Made by a program: the position numbers and the translations under genes. The notes under the pieces were generated by a model, which made no database searches, was not told the DNA's origin, and saw nothing but the letters and a program-made list of their open reading frames with translations. A stretch of DNA of 64,000 bases from Enhydrobacter sp. Lineage in GTDB: Bacteria; Pseudomonadota; Alphaproteobacteria; Reyranellales; Reyranellaceae. This document shows positions 43,104 through 52,740 of this stretch, one piece after another. Where the stretch lies: positions 3,033,001 to 3,097,000 of the forward strand of contig NZ_CP126889.1 in assembly GCF_030246845.1 (NCBI RefSeq), written 5' to 3'. Each line of letters opens with the position of its first letter. Position 1 is the first letter of the stretch.

Positions 43104-44267
43104 TCAGGCGTCGTAGACTGCCTTCTCGAAAGCGTAATAGAGCGGCAGCGCCTTGACGTCCGCGAAAGGCAGGACCTGCGTTGCATAGACTCCGCCGATC
43201 CCCTTCTTCTGGTCGATCCAGTAATAGGTGTTGGCGAGTCCTGCCCAAGCGAGGCTGCCGGCCGACCGCCCGGTCGGTGCCGGCGCATTGTTGATCATGA
43301 AGCTCAGCCCCCATTGCTTCTCGAGCCCGGGGAAGAACTCCGCATCGTTGGAGAGCGGCGGGATCGCCGTCTTCAGCACGCAGACCTTGCAATCGCCCAT
43401 CGCGTTCTTCGACATCTGCGCCACGGTCTCGGGCTTCAGCACCTGCTCGCCCCGATCGGACTTGCCCTGGTTCAGCATCATGCGCACGAACTTCAGGTAG
43501 TCGCCCGCGGTGCCGTAGAGCCCGCCGCCCCCCATCTCGAACTCCGGCTGCTGCGGGATCTCGAGCTCCATGTCGGGCGTCAGGGCGCCGTCGGCGCCGC
43601 GGTGGTGGATCTTGGCGAGCCGGCCGCGCATGTCGGGCGAGATGAAGAAGGCCGTGCTGTCCATGCCGAGCGGTCCCAGCACGTTGTCCTCGAGATATTG
43701 GCCGAGCTTCTTGCCGCTCGTCGCCTCGACCATCTTGCCGGCCCAGTCGATGTTGATACCGTAGTCCCAGCGTTCGCCGGGGTCAAACAGCAGCGGCGTG
43801 GTCAGCGCCTTGTTCTCGCAGCCCGTGATCCCCGGCACGCCCATCGCCTGCTGGTACTTGGCGATGTCGCCGTTCCAGATTTCATACGAGAAGCCGGCGG
43901 TGTGGGTGAGCAGGTGGCGCAGCGTGATGTCGCGGCGCGGCTTGCGCGTCCTGGGCTTGCCGGCGGCGTCGAACCCTTCGAGCACCTGGACCTCGCCGAG
44001 ATAGGGGATGACGGACCTGGCCGGCGCGTCGAGGCCGAGCTTGCCGCGCTCGACCTGCTGCATCGCCGCCGTGCCGGTGATCGCCTTGGTCATCGAGGCG
44101 ATCCAGACGACGGTGTCGGGCGTCATTTCGGCCGGTTGGCCCAGCACGCGCTTGCCGAAGCCGCCCTCGTAGGTCGTGCCCTTGGCGTCGGTCGCGACCG
44201 CGACCACCCCCGGGACGTCGCCCCTGGCGACCGATTCCTTCAGCAGCTTGTCGACTGCGGCCTTCAT
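43104..44267 (-). CDS. beta-lactamase-related serine hydrolase (class C/esterase type)
   Basis: A 387-residue serine hydrolase of the penicillin-binding fold. Ser58-x-x-Lys61 in SMTK and a Tyr motif in DYGINIDW are present, and RHLLTHTAGF is typical of EstB-like esterases. No signal peptide is visible, so it is likely a cytoplasmic esterase and not a resistance enzyme. A perfect AGGAGG site precedes the ATG. It is convergent with the cyclase and divergent from an SDR. Confidence 0.88.
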   Translation of the reverse strand: MKAAVDKLLKESVARGDVPGVVAVATDAKGTTYEGGFGKRVLGQPAEMTPDTVVWIASMTKAITGTAAMQQVERGKLGLDAPARSVIPYLGEVQVLEGFDAAGKPRTRKPRRDITLRHLLTHTAGFSYEIWNGDIAKYQQAMGVPGITGCENKALTTPLLFDPGERWDYGINIDWAGKMVEATSGKKLGQYLEDNVLGPLGMDSTAFFISPDMRGRLAKIHHRGADGALTPDMELEIPQQPEFEMGGGGLYGTAGDYLKFVRMMLNQGKSDRGEQVLKPETVAQMSKNAMGDCKVCVLKTAIPPLSNDAEFFPGLEKQWGLSFMINNAPAPTGRSAGSLAWAGLANTYYWIDQKKGIGGVYATQVLPFADVKALPLYYAFEKAVYDA

Positions 44268-44405
44268 GGCGTTCCTCCTGCGTTTCGCGTGCTGTGCTGC
44301 GCCCTCCGAACCCGTACGCGTACCGCCGGAATTAGGGCATGGGGCGCAAGCCGGCACAAGGCGCTCGACTTCTTTCGCGCGGCCTGGAGCGCTATGCTCG
44401 CCGCC

Positions 44406-45167
44406 ATGAAGCTCGAGGGCCGTGTCGCCATTGTCACCGGCGCCGCGTCCGGCATCGGCGCCGCATCGGCGCGCCTGTTCGCGGCGGAAGGCGCGCGCCT
44501 CGCACTGGTCGACCTCGACGAGAAGGGCCTGGGACGGGTCGCGGCGGACATCGAAGGCCGAAGTGGACAGGCGATCACAGTTGCGGCCGACGTCAGCAGT
44601 GGCAGCCAGGCCCGTGAAGGCGTGGCACGGGTCATGGCGACATGGGGCCGGGTCGACGTGCTGCTCACGGCGGCCGGCGTGTCGCTCGGCGGGACTGTCG
44701 ACAGTCTCGACGAGGCGACCTGGGACAAGACCTTCGCCGTCAACGTGAAAGGGACCTATCTCTGGGTCCATCACGCCATCCAGCCGATGATCGCCGCCGG
44801 ATCGGGCGCCATCGTGACCGTGGGATCGCAGCTTGCCCAGTCGAGCCTGGGAAAGAACGCGGCCTATGTCGCGTCGAAAGGCGCGATCGCCTCGTTCACC
44901 AAGACCATCGCCGTCGATCACGCGCGTCAGGGCATCCGCGTCAACGCCCTGATGCCGGGCGTCATAGATACGCCGATGCCGGCGCGTTCGCTGCAACGGC
45001 AGGCCGATCCCGAGGCGGCGCGTGCGTTCTGGAAGCAGCGCCATCCGATGGGCCGCATCGGCCAGCCCGAAGAGGTGGCGAAGGCGGCGCTGTTCCTGGC
45101 GAGCGACGACTCGTCCTTTGTCACCGGGACGCTGCTGTTCGCCGACGGCGGCTGGACGGCGCACTGA
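44406..45167 (+). CDS. SDR family oxidoreductase
   Basis: A classical SDR of 253 residues with TGAASGIGAASA, TAAG (for NNAG), Ser in VTVGS and Tyr-Lys in YVASKGA. An in-frame ATG at 44394 has a GGAG four bases upstream and would add four residues (MLAA); I kept the family-typical start MKLEGRVAIVTG. It is followed one base later by the PhyH gene, implying a shared substrate. Confidence 0.87.
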   Translation: MKLEGRVAIVTGAASGIGAASARLFAAEGARLALVDLDEKGLGRVAADIEGRSGQAITVAADVSSGSQAREGVARVMATWGRVDVLLTAAGVSLGGTVDSLDEATWDKTFAVNVKGTYLWVHHAIQPMIAAGSGAIVTVGSQLAQSSLGKNAAYVASKGAIASFTKTIAVDHARQGIRVNALMPGVIDTPMPARSLQRQADPEAARAFWKQRHPMGRIGQPEEVAKAALFLASDDSSFVTGTLLFADGGWTAH

Positions 45168-45168
45168 C

Positions 45169-46011
45169 ATGCCCAGGAAGCTCACTGCCGATCAGATCGC
45201 CGCATACGAGCGCGACGGCTACATCTGTCCGATCGAGGGCTTCACGGCCGATCGGGCACGCGCCTGGCGCGACAGGCTCGAGGCCTTCGAGCGCACCGAG
45301 GGCCACAAGATGGGGCGTGGCCACAATTTCAAGCCGCACCTGCTCTTCCCTTGGGTCGATGAGATCGTCCATGCGCCCGAGGTGCTCGACGCGGTCGAGG
45401 ACCTGATCGGCCCCGACATCCGATTGTTCCATCTCAGCGTCTGGCCCAAGGATCCGGGCTCGGATACCTACGTGAGCTGGCACCAGGACGCGACCTACTT
45501 CGCCCTCGAGCCGGCTTGCCATGTCACCGCCTGGGTGGCGCTGACCGATGCGTCGATCGAGGCCGGCTGCATGGAAGTGGTTCCAGGGTCGCACAAGCTC
45601 GGCCAGCTTCGCCACGCCGAGATGCAGGACCCGGAGAATCTGCTGTCGCGTGGCCAGACGCTGGCGGCCGAGGTCGATCGCACCAGGACCGCGTTCATGC
45701 CGGTGAAGGCGGGCCAGTTCTCGTTGCATCACACCCATCTGGTGCACAATTCGCGACCCAACCGATCGAGCGACCGGCGTATCGGGCTCGGCATCAGCTA
45801 CATCCCGACCTGGGCGCGCTGCACCAGCAAGACGCGCGTCACCGCGATGCTCGTGCGCGGGCAGGACCGCTACCGCCATTTCGACGACGAGCGCCGCCCG
45901 GTCGTCGAGGCCGGCCCCGAGGAACGTGCCTTCCATGCGCAGGCCGTCGCCACCTTCCGGCAAATGAATGCGGACGAGGCAGGTGGCCAGCATGCCGTCG
46001 TGCGGCGCTGA
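45169..46011 (+). CDS. phytanoyl-CoA dioxygenase (PhyH) family protein
   Basis: A 280-residue non-heme Fe(II)/2-oxoglutarate oxygenase-like protein. The facial triad is visible: His105 and Asp107 in SWHQDATYF, and His193 in LVHNSRPN, with Arg196 for 2-oxoglutarate. Members hydroxylate small molecules, including chlorinated or lipid-derived ones. It follows the SDR by one base and is convergent with the oligopeptidase gene with no gap. Confidence 0.88.
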   Translation: MPRKLTADQIAAYERDGYICPIEGFTADRARAWRDRLEAFERTEGHKMGRGHNFKPHLLFPWVDEIVHAPEVLDAVEDLIGPDIRLFHLSVWPKDPGSDTYVSWHQDATYFALEPACHVTAWVALTDASIEAGCMEVVPGSHKLGQLRHAEMQDPENLLSRGQTLAAEVDRTRTAFMPVKAGQFSLHHTHLVHNSRPNRSSDRRIGLGISYIPTWARCTSKTRVTAMLVRGQDRYRHFDDERRPVVEAGPEERAFHAQAVATFRQMNADEAGGQHAVVRR

Positions 46012-48087
46012 TCAGACGAGGCGCACCGCCCAGAGCGCGAAGGCGTAGGCGAGGGCGATTTCGTCCAGTCGTTGGAACCGGCCGGCGGCGCCGCCATGGC
46101 CTGCGCCCATGTTCGTGCGCAGCAGGACAGGGCCACCCGAGGTCATGGTCGCACGCAGGCGCGCCACCCATTTGGCGGGCTCCCAGTAGGTGACGCGCGG
46201 ATCGGTGAGGCCCGCCATGGCGAGGATCGCCGGATAGGCCTTGGCCTGCACATTCTCGTAAGGCGAATAGGTGAGGATGGTGCGAAAGGCGGCCTCGTCC
46301 GTGATCGGATTGCCCCACTCGGGCCATTCGGGCGGCGTGAGCGGCAGCTTGTCGTCCAGCATCGTGTTGAGGACGTCGACGAACGGCACCTCGGCCACGA
46401 TGCCCGCAAAGAGATCGCCTGCCCGGTTGGCGACGGCGCCCATCAGCATGCCGCCGGCGCTGCCGCCATGCGCCACGACACGTTTCTCCGAAGTGTACCG
46501 GCGCTCGATCAGCGAGCGCGCCGCCGCGATGAAATCGTCGAAGGTGTTGGTCTTCTTCTCGCGCTTGCCGTCGAGATACCAGGACCAGCCCTTGTCGGCG
46601 CCGCCGCGGATATGGGCGATGGCATAGACGAAGCCGCGATCCACGAGCGACAGCCGATTGGACGAGAACGCCGCCGGCATCGCCATGCCGTAGGAGCCGT
46701 AACCGTAGAGGAGCAACGGTGCACCGCCATCGAGGGCAAGGTCCCGGCGATGCAGGATCGAGACCGGAACCTCGGCCCCGTCGTGCGATTTCGCCATGAT
46801 GCGTGTCGTGACGTAGGCGGCCGGATCGTGGCCCGAGGGGATTTCCTGCCGCTTGCGCATGATGCGCGTGCGGCTTGCCATGTCGTAGTCGTAGATCTCG
46901 GCCGGCGTCGTCATCGACGAATAGGCGAAGCGGACGGTGGTCGTGTCGAACTCGTAGCCGCCGACGACATCGAGGGAATAGGCCGCCTCCTCGAAGGCGA
47001 TCGCATGCTCGGTCCCATCGCGAAGGTCGCGGATCACGATCGACGGCAGGGCGTTGGCCCGTTCCAGGCGCACCAGGTGGTTCGCGTAGAGCTCGATGCC
47101 CAACAGGTAGACGCCGGGCCGGTGAGGCACCAGCTCGCGCCAGCGCTCGCGACCGGAAGAGGAAAGCGGCGCGGTGGCGATCCGGAAATCGATCGCGCCT
47201 CGGTCATTCGTCAGGATATAGAGCTCGTCCGCGCGGTCGGCCACGCTGTAGCGCACGCCCTTCTCGCGCGGTGCGATCAGGCGGGGCGCCGCATCCGGCA
47301 GCGCGAGATCGATCAGCCGCTGTTCCGACGTGTCGTGGTCGCCACCGGCGATGACGCAGAACCGGCCGCTGGCGCTTTCATGGATATGGGTGAACCAGCC
47401 CGGATCCTTCTCCTCGTAGACGAGGATGTCATCGGATTGCAGCGTGCCCAGCCGATGACGGAAGACCTGCAGGGGGCGGTGATTGTCGTCGACCCGCACA
47501 TAGTAGAAGAACGTCGAATCGCGGCCCCAGACGACGTTGCCGCTGGCCTGCTCGATCGTGTCGGCCAAATCCTCGCCCGCCGTCCAGCGGCGGACGCGGA
47601 TGGTGAAATACTCCGAGCCGCGCTGGTCGGCGCTCCAGGCTTCGAGCCGGTGGTCGGGCGAGTGGCGCGTGCCGCCGAACTTGAAGTAGTCGGATTCCCT
47701 GGCCAGCGCATCGCCGTCGAGGACGAGCTGGAAATCGCCGCCGTCGCGCGGCACCCGGCCGATCAGCGCATGCTGCCCGCCTTCGCGGTACTTCCAGAGA
47801 TAGGCATAGGGTCCGTCGGGCGTGGGGACACCCGAATCGTCCTCCTTGATGCGGCCGCGCATCTCGGCGACCAGGGTCTTCTGCAGTTCTTCGGTGGGCG
47901 CGAGGACGGTCTCGGTGTAGCGGTTCTCGGCCTCCAGGTAGGATCGGATGTCGGGCGCCAGCCGCGACGGATCGCGCAGCACCTCCTGCCAGTTCTCGTC
48001 CTTCAGCCAGGCATAGTCGTCCGTGAGCGTGACGCCATGCAGCGTGCGCCGCGTCGGACGCCGCGGCGCGATGGGCGGCGCAACCAA
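46012..48087 (-). CDS. oligopeptidase B-like S9 serine peptidase
   Basis: A 691-residue prolyl-oligopeptidase-family enzyme: an N-terminal beta-propeller (residues about 70-410), then a catalytic domain with Ser543 in HGGSAGGML, Asp in GLTDPRVTYWEP and His in MGAGHGG. ENRYTETVL and YGYGSYG are OpB hallmarks. The start is a TTG at 48087, with GAGG five bases upstream overlapping the HpcH stop; no good ATG is available. Cytoplasmic; cleaves after basic residues in peptides. Confidence 0.9.
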   Translation of the reverse strand: MVAPPIAPRRPTRRTLHGVTLTDDYAWLKDENWQEVLRDPSRLAPDIRSYLEAENRYTETVLAPTEELQKTLVAEMRGRIKEDDSGVPTPDGPYAYLWKYREGGQHALIGRVPRDGGDFQLVLDGDALARESDYFKFGGTRHSPDHRLEAWSADQRGSEYFTIRVRRWTAGEDLADTIEQASGNVVWGRDSTFFYYVRVDDNHRPLQVFRHRLGTLQSDDILVYEEKDPGWFTHIHESASGRFCVIAGGDHDTSEQRLIDLALPDAAPRLIAPREKGVRYSVADRADELYILTNDRGAIDFRIATAPLSSSGRERWRELVPHRPGVYLLGIELYANHLVRLERANALPSIVIRDLRDGTEHAIAFEEAAYSLDVVGGYEFDTTTVRFAYSSMTTPAEIYDYDMASRTRIMRKRQEIPSGHDPAAYVTTRIMAKSHDGAEVPVSILHRRDLALDGGAPLLLYGYGSYGMAMPAAFSSNRLSLVDRGFVYAIAHIRGGADKGWSWYLDGKREKKTNTFDDFIAAARSLIERRYTSEKRVVAHGGSAGGMLMGAVANRAGDLFAGIVAEVPFVDVLNTMLDDKLPLTPPEWPEWGNPITDEAAFRTILTYSPYENVQAKAYPAILAMAGLTDPRVTYWEPAKWVARLRATMTSGGPVLLRTNMGAGHGGAAGRFQRLDEIALAYAFALWAVRLV

Positions 48088-48094
48088 CGGGGCC

Positions 48095-48946
48095 TCAGTA
48101 GTTGCCGACAGCCTTGACGGCCGGCTTGGCCGGCGCCTCGGCCTTGCCCTCCAGCAAACCGCGCATCTCGGCGCCCTTGCTGTCCCACCAGTCGGCCAGG
48201 ATGCGCACGTCCCAGCCGATGCAGAAGTGCTTCACGCCCATCTCGAGATACTTGTCCGCCTGGCCCGGATCGCGCAGCTCCACGCGCGGATGCAGGCCTT
48301 TCCTGAGCGCCGTCTCGATCGTCTTCTTCTCGGCCGCCAGCACCTCGGCGTCGCCGTACTGCGCCGGCTTGCCGATGCTCATGGAAAAGTCGGAGGCGCC
48401 GAACTGGACCATGTCGATGCCGGGCACCGACAGGATGGCGTCGAGATCGTCCACGCACGACTTCTTCTCGACCATGATGGCGATCACGACGTCGTTCAGG
48501 GCATCGACATAGGCGGGCTGCCCGCCCTGACGCACGACGCCGACATCGCGGCGCATGCCGACGCCCATCAGCCCGCGCCCGCGCGCGTCTCTGGCCATCG
48601 TCGTCTCGGCGCGCACGGCGTTCACCGCCGTCCGGGCATCCTCGACGGTTCGGATGTCGGCGAACAGCACACTCTGGAAGCCCGAGCCGATCGCGCGCAT
48701 CGCCTGGTGCATGTACTGCGTCTGCTCGATCTTGATCATGCCGGCGAGCCCCGCCACCTCGAAGGCGCGGCCGAGATTGTCGAGGTCGTGCATGTCGAAC
48801 GGCGCATACTCGGCCGTGAACTCGACATAGTCGTACTGCCCGGAATGGCCGATCAGCTCGACCAGCGTGGGCCAGCAGGAAAGGATGTGCGTGCCGACGG
48901 TCGGCTGTCCGGCAATGAGACGTTCGCGAAGCAGGTTGCGGCGCAT
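48095..48946 (-). CDS. HpcH/HpaI aldolase/citrate lyase family protein
   Basis: A 283-residue class II aldolase barrel: IKIEQTQYMH, then MVEKKSCVDDLDAILSVPGIDMVQFGASDFSMSIG, the pattern of 2,4-dihydroxyhept-2-enedioate aldolase relatives. The Arg/Glu/Asp metal and base residues are roughly conserved, but the N-terminal GTHILSCWP motif deviates from the usual GTW. A GGGGAA site precedes the ATG. It is 7 bp upstream of the oligopeptidase gene. Confidence 0.85.
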   Translation of the reverse strand: MRRNLLRERLIAGQPTVGTHILSCWPTLVELIGHSGQYDYVEFTAEYAPFDMHDLDNLGRAFEVAGLAGMIKIEQTQYMHQAMRAIGSGFQSVLFADIRTVEDARTAVNAVRAETTMARDARGRGLMGVGMRRDVGVVRQGGQPAYVDALNDVVIAIMVEKKSCVDDLDAILSVPGIDMVQFGASDFSMSIGKPAQYGDAEVLAAEKKTIETALRKGLHPRVELRDPGQADKYLEMGVKHFCIGWDVRILADWWDSKGAEMRGLLEGKAEAPAKPAVKAVGNY

Positions 48947-49006
48947 GGCGATTCCCCGGTAAGTGCGGTGGATGTCAGTCTCGCATTTTGCGCCGGGGGA
49001 GGGCCA

Positions 49007-49975
49007 ATGTTTCCGTCGAAGGACCAGCTCACGATCTGCTTTGCGCACGCGGCCTACCAGATGAAGAACCGGTTCGATGCACGCCAGACCGGCATCAGGA
49101 ACTTCGAGGTCCGGGCCTACGACGAGCTGCAGAAGAGGATCGGCGAGGCCGACGTGGTCGTGGTTTCCGGCATGTGGAAGAACGACCTCATTGCCCATGC
49201 CCCGAAGCTGAAGTTCATCCAGTCGATCAGCTCGGGCATAGACCAGTATTCCAGGGAGCAGCTCGGCGCAAAGAAGGTTCGGCTGGCGAGCGCGGCCGGC
49301 GTCAATGCCCGGGCGGTGGCCGAGCATGCGATGGCGCTGCTTCTCGCCGTGGCGCGGCGGCTGCCCGAGGCACGCGACAATCAGCACAGGAAGACCTGGC
49401 GCGGCATGATCGGCGATCTTGCCGAGCGCGAGGACGAGCTCGGTGGCAAGACGCTGCTGGTGGTGGGCATGGGCCGCATCGGCAGCCATCTGGCGCGGCT
49501 CGCCAGGGCCTTCGACATGAAGGTGATCGGCATCCGCCGCGATCCGGCGCAGGGCGACAACGGCGCCGACTCCATCCATGCGATGGGCGATCTTGTGAAG
49601 CTGGTCCCCGAGGCCGATTTTGTGGCGCTCACCTGTGCATTGACGCCGGAGACCACCGGGCTCATGAGCGCGGCCGCGTTCGCCGCGATGAAGCCGTCGG
49701 CGGTGTTCGTCAACGTCGCGCGCGGCCGGGTGGCGGACGAGACCGCGTTGATCGAGACGATGAAGCGCGGGAAGATCTGGGCCGCGGCGCTCGATGTCAC
49801 CGCCGACGAGCCGCTGCCGGCTTCGTCGCCACTCTGGGCCATGCCCAATGTCTTCATCACGCCGCACACCGCCGGCGAGACACGCCGCTACGAGGACAAT
49901 GTGCTCGATATCCTGGTCGATAACCTGGAGCGGCTGTGGCGCGGCGAGACTGCCTTGCGCAATCAGGTTCTCTGA
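49007..49975 (+). CDS. D-2-hydroxyacid dehydrogenase
   Basis: A 322-residue NAD-dependent dehydrogenase: VVGMGRIGSHLARLA Rossmann motif, Arg in NVARGRVADETAL, Glu in TADEPLP and His in ITPHTAG. The start ATG at 49007 has a GGGGGAGGG site. It is divergent from the HpcH aldolase gene, so the pair could work on a hydroxy/oxo acid (inference). Confidence 0.9.
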   Translation: MFPSKDQLTICFAHAAYQMKNRFDARQTGIRNFEVRAYDELQKRIGEADVVVVSGMWKNDLIAHAPKLKFIQSISSGIDQYSREQLGAKKVRLASAAGVNARAVAEHAMALLLAVARRLPEARDNQHRKTWRGMIGDLAEREDELGGKTLLVVGMGRIGSHLARLARAFDMKVIGIRRDPAQGDNGADSIHAMGDLVKLVPEADFVALTCALTPETTGLMSAAAFAAMKPSAVFVNVARGRVADETALIETMKRGKIWAAALDVTADEPLPASSPLWAMPNVFITPHTAGETRRYEDNVLDILVDNLERLWRGETALRNQVL

Positions 49976-50001
49976 CCGAAGCTTGGGAAGGAGGAGCCGA
50001 G

Positions 50002-50583
50002 ATGGCCATTGCAGACCCCAATCGAACGATCCTGACGGGCGAGAATCCGTTCATTCGTCTCAGCGCACGTGACGGCGATCCCAATTCGACCGATGCGAGC
50101 TTCTGGCGCATCCTCTTCTGCCCGGCCGGGCCGGGCCACGTCCTCTACCTCAAGAGCGAGCTCACCGACGGCCGCTGGCGCATCTATTCCGACAATATCG
50201 CCATGGCCCGCTGGCTGCAGAAGACGGTACAGGGGATGCTCAATCCCGAGCTGAAGGACCTCGCGATTCCCGTGACCGATGCCTCCTTCATGAAATCGGG
50301 CGATCCCCGCTACTTCTGGACCGAGCACGTCTCGTCGGCGGAAGCCGAGATCTCGCTCACCTGGCACGATATCGGCGAGCCTCTGCTCATCCACACCCAG
50401 CCCAACGCGCCGCCCAATCCCAGGCCCTACGGCGTCTGCACGCTCTTGGTGCCCGCGCTTGCCGCCCGGCTGACGCTGAACGGCGCGCAAGCCAAGGGCC
50501 AACCCTGGCCGCGCGAGCGCGAGGGCCAGCCGTTCAGCACCTGCGCGCTCGCCTTCTCCGAAAGCTGGACCGAGCCGCGTTAG
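50002..50583 (+). CDS. conserved protein of unknown function
   Basis: I do not recognise this 193-residue protein. It has no signal peptide or membrane segment; motifs include FWRILFCPAGPGHVLYLKSE, DNIAMARWLQK and HDIGEPLLIHTQPN. The AAGGAGG site and codon use match a real gene. It follows the 2-hydroxyacid dehydrogenase by 26 bp and is likely in one transcript. Its stop overlaps that of the convergent LLM gene. Confidence 0.75.
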   Translation: MAIADPNRTILTGENPFIRLSARDGDPNSTDASFWRILFCPAGPGHVLYLKSELTDGRWRIYSDNIAMARWLQKTVQGMLNPELKDLAIPVTDASFMKSGDPRYFWTEHVSSAEAEISLTWHDIGEPLLIHTQPNAPPNPRPYGVCTLLVPALAARLTLNGAQAKGQPWPREREGQPFSTCALAFSESWTEPR

Positions 50584-51590
50584 GCGGGGGCGAAGCCGCC
50601 GGCCTGGGCGAGGAGGGTGTAGCTCTTGCGGCGGACCGCTTCGTCGTAGGTCCAGGTGACGACCGCCATCTCGTCGACGCCGATCCGGTTCTTCAGCTCG
50701 ACGATGCGCGCCATCACGTCGGGCCCGGTGCCGACAAAGGTCTCCTTGCGCAGCCGTTCCATCTTGGCCTGCTCATGCGGCGCGAGCGCCGCGGCGGCGG
50801 CCACCTCGGGTGCCACCAGCGGGCCCAGCAGCCCCTTGTCGCGATTGATGCGCGACAGGGCGCGCGGCGTCAGCTGGTATTGCGCCTCTTCCATGCTGTC
50901 GGCGGCCAGCGCCCAGACGCAGAGAGCGGAGTGGGGCTGCGGATGGCGTGCGCTCGGCCGGTAGTTCTTTTTGTATAGCTCGATGGCGCGCTCGCCGCCC
51001 GCGCCATCGCTGAAGAACCAGGCGAAACAGTAGGGCAGGCCAAACAGCGCCGCGACCTGGGCGCCATAGTCGGAGCTGCCCAGGATCCAGATCTCGGGTG
51101 AGGTCGGACCGTTGGGATAGGCCTTCACCGGTGCGAACGGATGGCCCTGCACCAGGGGCTCGTTGCGCACCCAGGCCATCAGGTCGCGCACGTCGGCCGG
51201 GAAATGCTCGGGTCGTTCGTTGGCGGCAGGATTGAGGGCGAAGGCAGTGCGTCCGTCCGAGCCCGGCGCGCGACCGAGGCCCATGTCGATGCGGCCTGGC
51301 GCCAGCGCATCGAGCACGCGGAACACTTCGGCCACCTTGAATGGCGAATAGTGCGGCAGCATGATGCCGGCGCTGCCGATGCGGATACGCTCGGTTGTGG
51401 CGGCGACCGCCGCCATCACGATTTCGGGCGCCGTGCCGACGATGGTCGGGTGGTTGTGGTGCTCCGACACCCAGAAGCGGTCGTAGCCTAGTGCCTCGCA
51501 ATGTCGGGCCAGCGCGACGGTGTTGCGGATCGATTCTTCGTGCGGGCGGCCGGCAACGGCGATCGACTGGTCGAGGACGGAAAGACGCAT
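50580..51590 (-). CDS. LLM class (luciferase-like) flavin-dependent oxidoreductase, YhbW-like
   Basis: A 336-residue bacterial luciferase-like protein of the short, FMN-binding type: YDRFWVSEHHN near residues 36-46, IRIGSAGIMLPHYSPFKVAE, IDMGLGRAPGSDG and PEIWILGSSDYGA. The length and motifs match the YhbW/LuxA-like group of unknown substrate. It is one of two LLM genes here. The ribosome binding site is weak. Confidence 0.9.
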   Translation of the reverse strand: MRLSVLDQSIAVAGRPHEESIRNTVALARHCEALGYDRFWVSEHHNHPTIVGTAPEIVMAAVAATTERIRIGSAGIMLPHYSPFKVAEVFRVLDALAPGRIDMGLGRAPGSDGRTAFALNPAANERPEHFPADVRDLMAWVRNEPLVQGHPFAPVKAYPNGPTSPEIWILGSSDYGAQVAALFGLPYCFAWFFSDGAGGERAIELYKKNYRPSARHPQPHSALCVWALAADSMEEAQYQLTPRALSRINRDKGLLGPLVAPEVAAAAALAPHEQAKMERLRKETFVGTGPDVMARIVELKNRIGVDEMAVVTWTYDEAVRRKSYTLLAQAGGFAPA

Positions 51591-51647
51591 CGGTGGGGGA
51601 ACTTAGATCTTCGTCTCCGGTTGTCCATCTATACACAGGAGGCTGCC

Positions 51648-52097
51648 ATGCCCAAGGTCCCGTGTCGCGTCGTCGGCATTGACCATATCTCCGTCAGGGT
51701 CAGCGACTACGATAGGTCGAAGGCTTTTTATTCGAAGCTGTTCACCTTCCTGGGCTTCGAAATCTCGGACGAATATCCGGGCACGATCGGCTGGACCAAC
51801 GGCAAGACACGCTACTGGATCGCAGAGGCGGAAGGTCGAAAACAGTACAAGATCGGCGATGTCGGCTTCCATCATTACGCGTTCCAGCTCCGCAACCGCC
51901 GCGATGTCGACGAGCTGCAGGCCTGGCTGGAGAAGGAAGGCGTGAAGATCGTCGATCCCGCCGACGAATATTACGAGGACTACTACGCCGTGTTCTTCCT
52001 CGATCCCGACGGGCTGAAGCTCGAGGGGATGAAGTACGGCGAACTGACCGGGAAGAAGGCAAAAGGGAAGGCTAAGTCTTTGAAGGAAAAAGCATAA
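51648..52097 (+). CDS. VOC (glyoxalase/bleomycin-resistance fold) protein
   Basis: A 149-residue VOC-fold protein: IDHISVRVSDYDRSKAFYSKL at the N-terminus with a metal His, FHHYAFQLRNRRDVDELQ in the middle and VFFLDPDGLKLEGM with the metal Glu at the C-terminus. A Lys-rich tail (KKAKGKAKSLKEK) ends the protein. An AGGAGG site precedes the ATG. It could be a lyase, dioxygenase or binding protein. Confidence 0.88.
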   Translation: MPKVPCRVVGIDHISVRVSDYDRSKAFYSKLFTFLGFEISDEYPGTIGWTNGKTRYWIAEAEGRKQYKIGDVGFHHYAFQLRNRRDVDELQAWLEKEGVKIVDPADEYYEDYYAVFFLDPDGLKLEGMKYGELTGKKAKGKAKSLKEKA

Positions 52098-52126
52098 TCA
52101 ATCATTGAAATAGTTCTGAGAATGAC

Positions 52127-52155
52127 TTGCAATTAGAGGCTATCTCTCCATATTA
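52127..52155 (+). promoter_or_regulatory. candidate sigma70-like promoter of ahpC
   Basis: In an AT-rich 93-bp gap, TTGCAA (52127) and ATATTA (52150) are 17 bp apart, about 35 bp before the peroxiredoxin ATG. ATAG and CTAT elements nearby (52110, 52140) recall OxyR sites but do not fit the full consensus. Confidence 0.45.
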
Positions 52156-52190
52156 GAAACGTTCCAAAGTGTGATTTTACGGAGCGTTTC

Positions 52191-52730
52191 ATGCTGACCA
52201 TTGGCGACAAGTTTCCCTCATTCGACCTCAAGGCGGTGGTGAATATCGACCCCAAGGCCGCCTTCAGGCAGATCAACGACAAGTCCGACGAGGGCAAGTG
52301 GAAGGTCGTCTTCTTCTGGCCCAAGGACTTCACCTTCGTCTGTCCGACCGAGATCGCGGCCTTCGGCAAGTTGAACGGCGAGTTCAAGGATCGCGATGCC
52401 GTGGTCTACGGCGTCTCGATCGATTCGGAGTACGTGCATCTCGCGTGGCGCCAGAACCATGCCGACCTGAAGGCGCTGCCGTTCCCCATGCTGTCCGACC
52501 TCAAGCGCGAGCTCTCGAGCGCGCTCGGCATCCTGGACAAGAACGAGGGTGTGGCGCTGCGGGCCACCTTCATCGTCGACCCCGACGGCATCATCCGATT
52601 CGTGTCGGTGAACGATCTCTCGGTCGGCCGCAATCCGCAGGAAGTGCTGCGCGTTCTCGACGCCCTGCAGACCGACGAGCTTTGCCCCTGCAACTGGCAG
52701 AAGGGCGAAGAGGTCCTGAAGGCTGCCTGA
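52191..52730 (+). CDS. ahpC: peroxiredoxin (AhpC, mycobacterial type)
   Basis: A 179-residue typical 2-Cys peroxiredoxin. The peroxidatic Cys51 is in FTFVCPTE and the resolving pair Cys165/Cys167 is in DELCPCNW. That CxC arrangement, and the ahpD gene just downstream, match the Mycobacterium tuberculosis AhpC/AhpD system and not the AhpF-dependent one. It reduces peroxides and peroxynitrite. A GGAG site precedes the ATG. Confidence 0.92.
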   Translation: MLTIGDKFPSFDLKAVVNIDPKAAFRQINDKSDEGKWKVVFFWPKDFTFVCPTEIAAFGKLNGEFKDRDAVVYGVSIDSEYVHLAWRQNHADLKALPFPMLSDLKRELSSALGILDKNEGVALRATFIVDPDGIIRFVSVNDLSVGRNPQEVLRVLDALQTDELCPCNWQKGEEVLKAA

Positions 52731-52740
52731 GGAGCAGATC

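Noticed and set aside
52110..52143. Full OxyR binding site upstream of ahpC
   Set aside because: ATAG and CTAT words are present, but the spacing does not fit the tetranucleotide consensus, so only a promoter was proposed.
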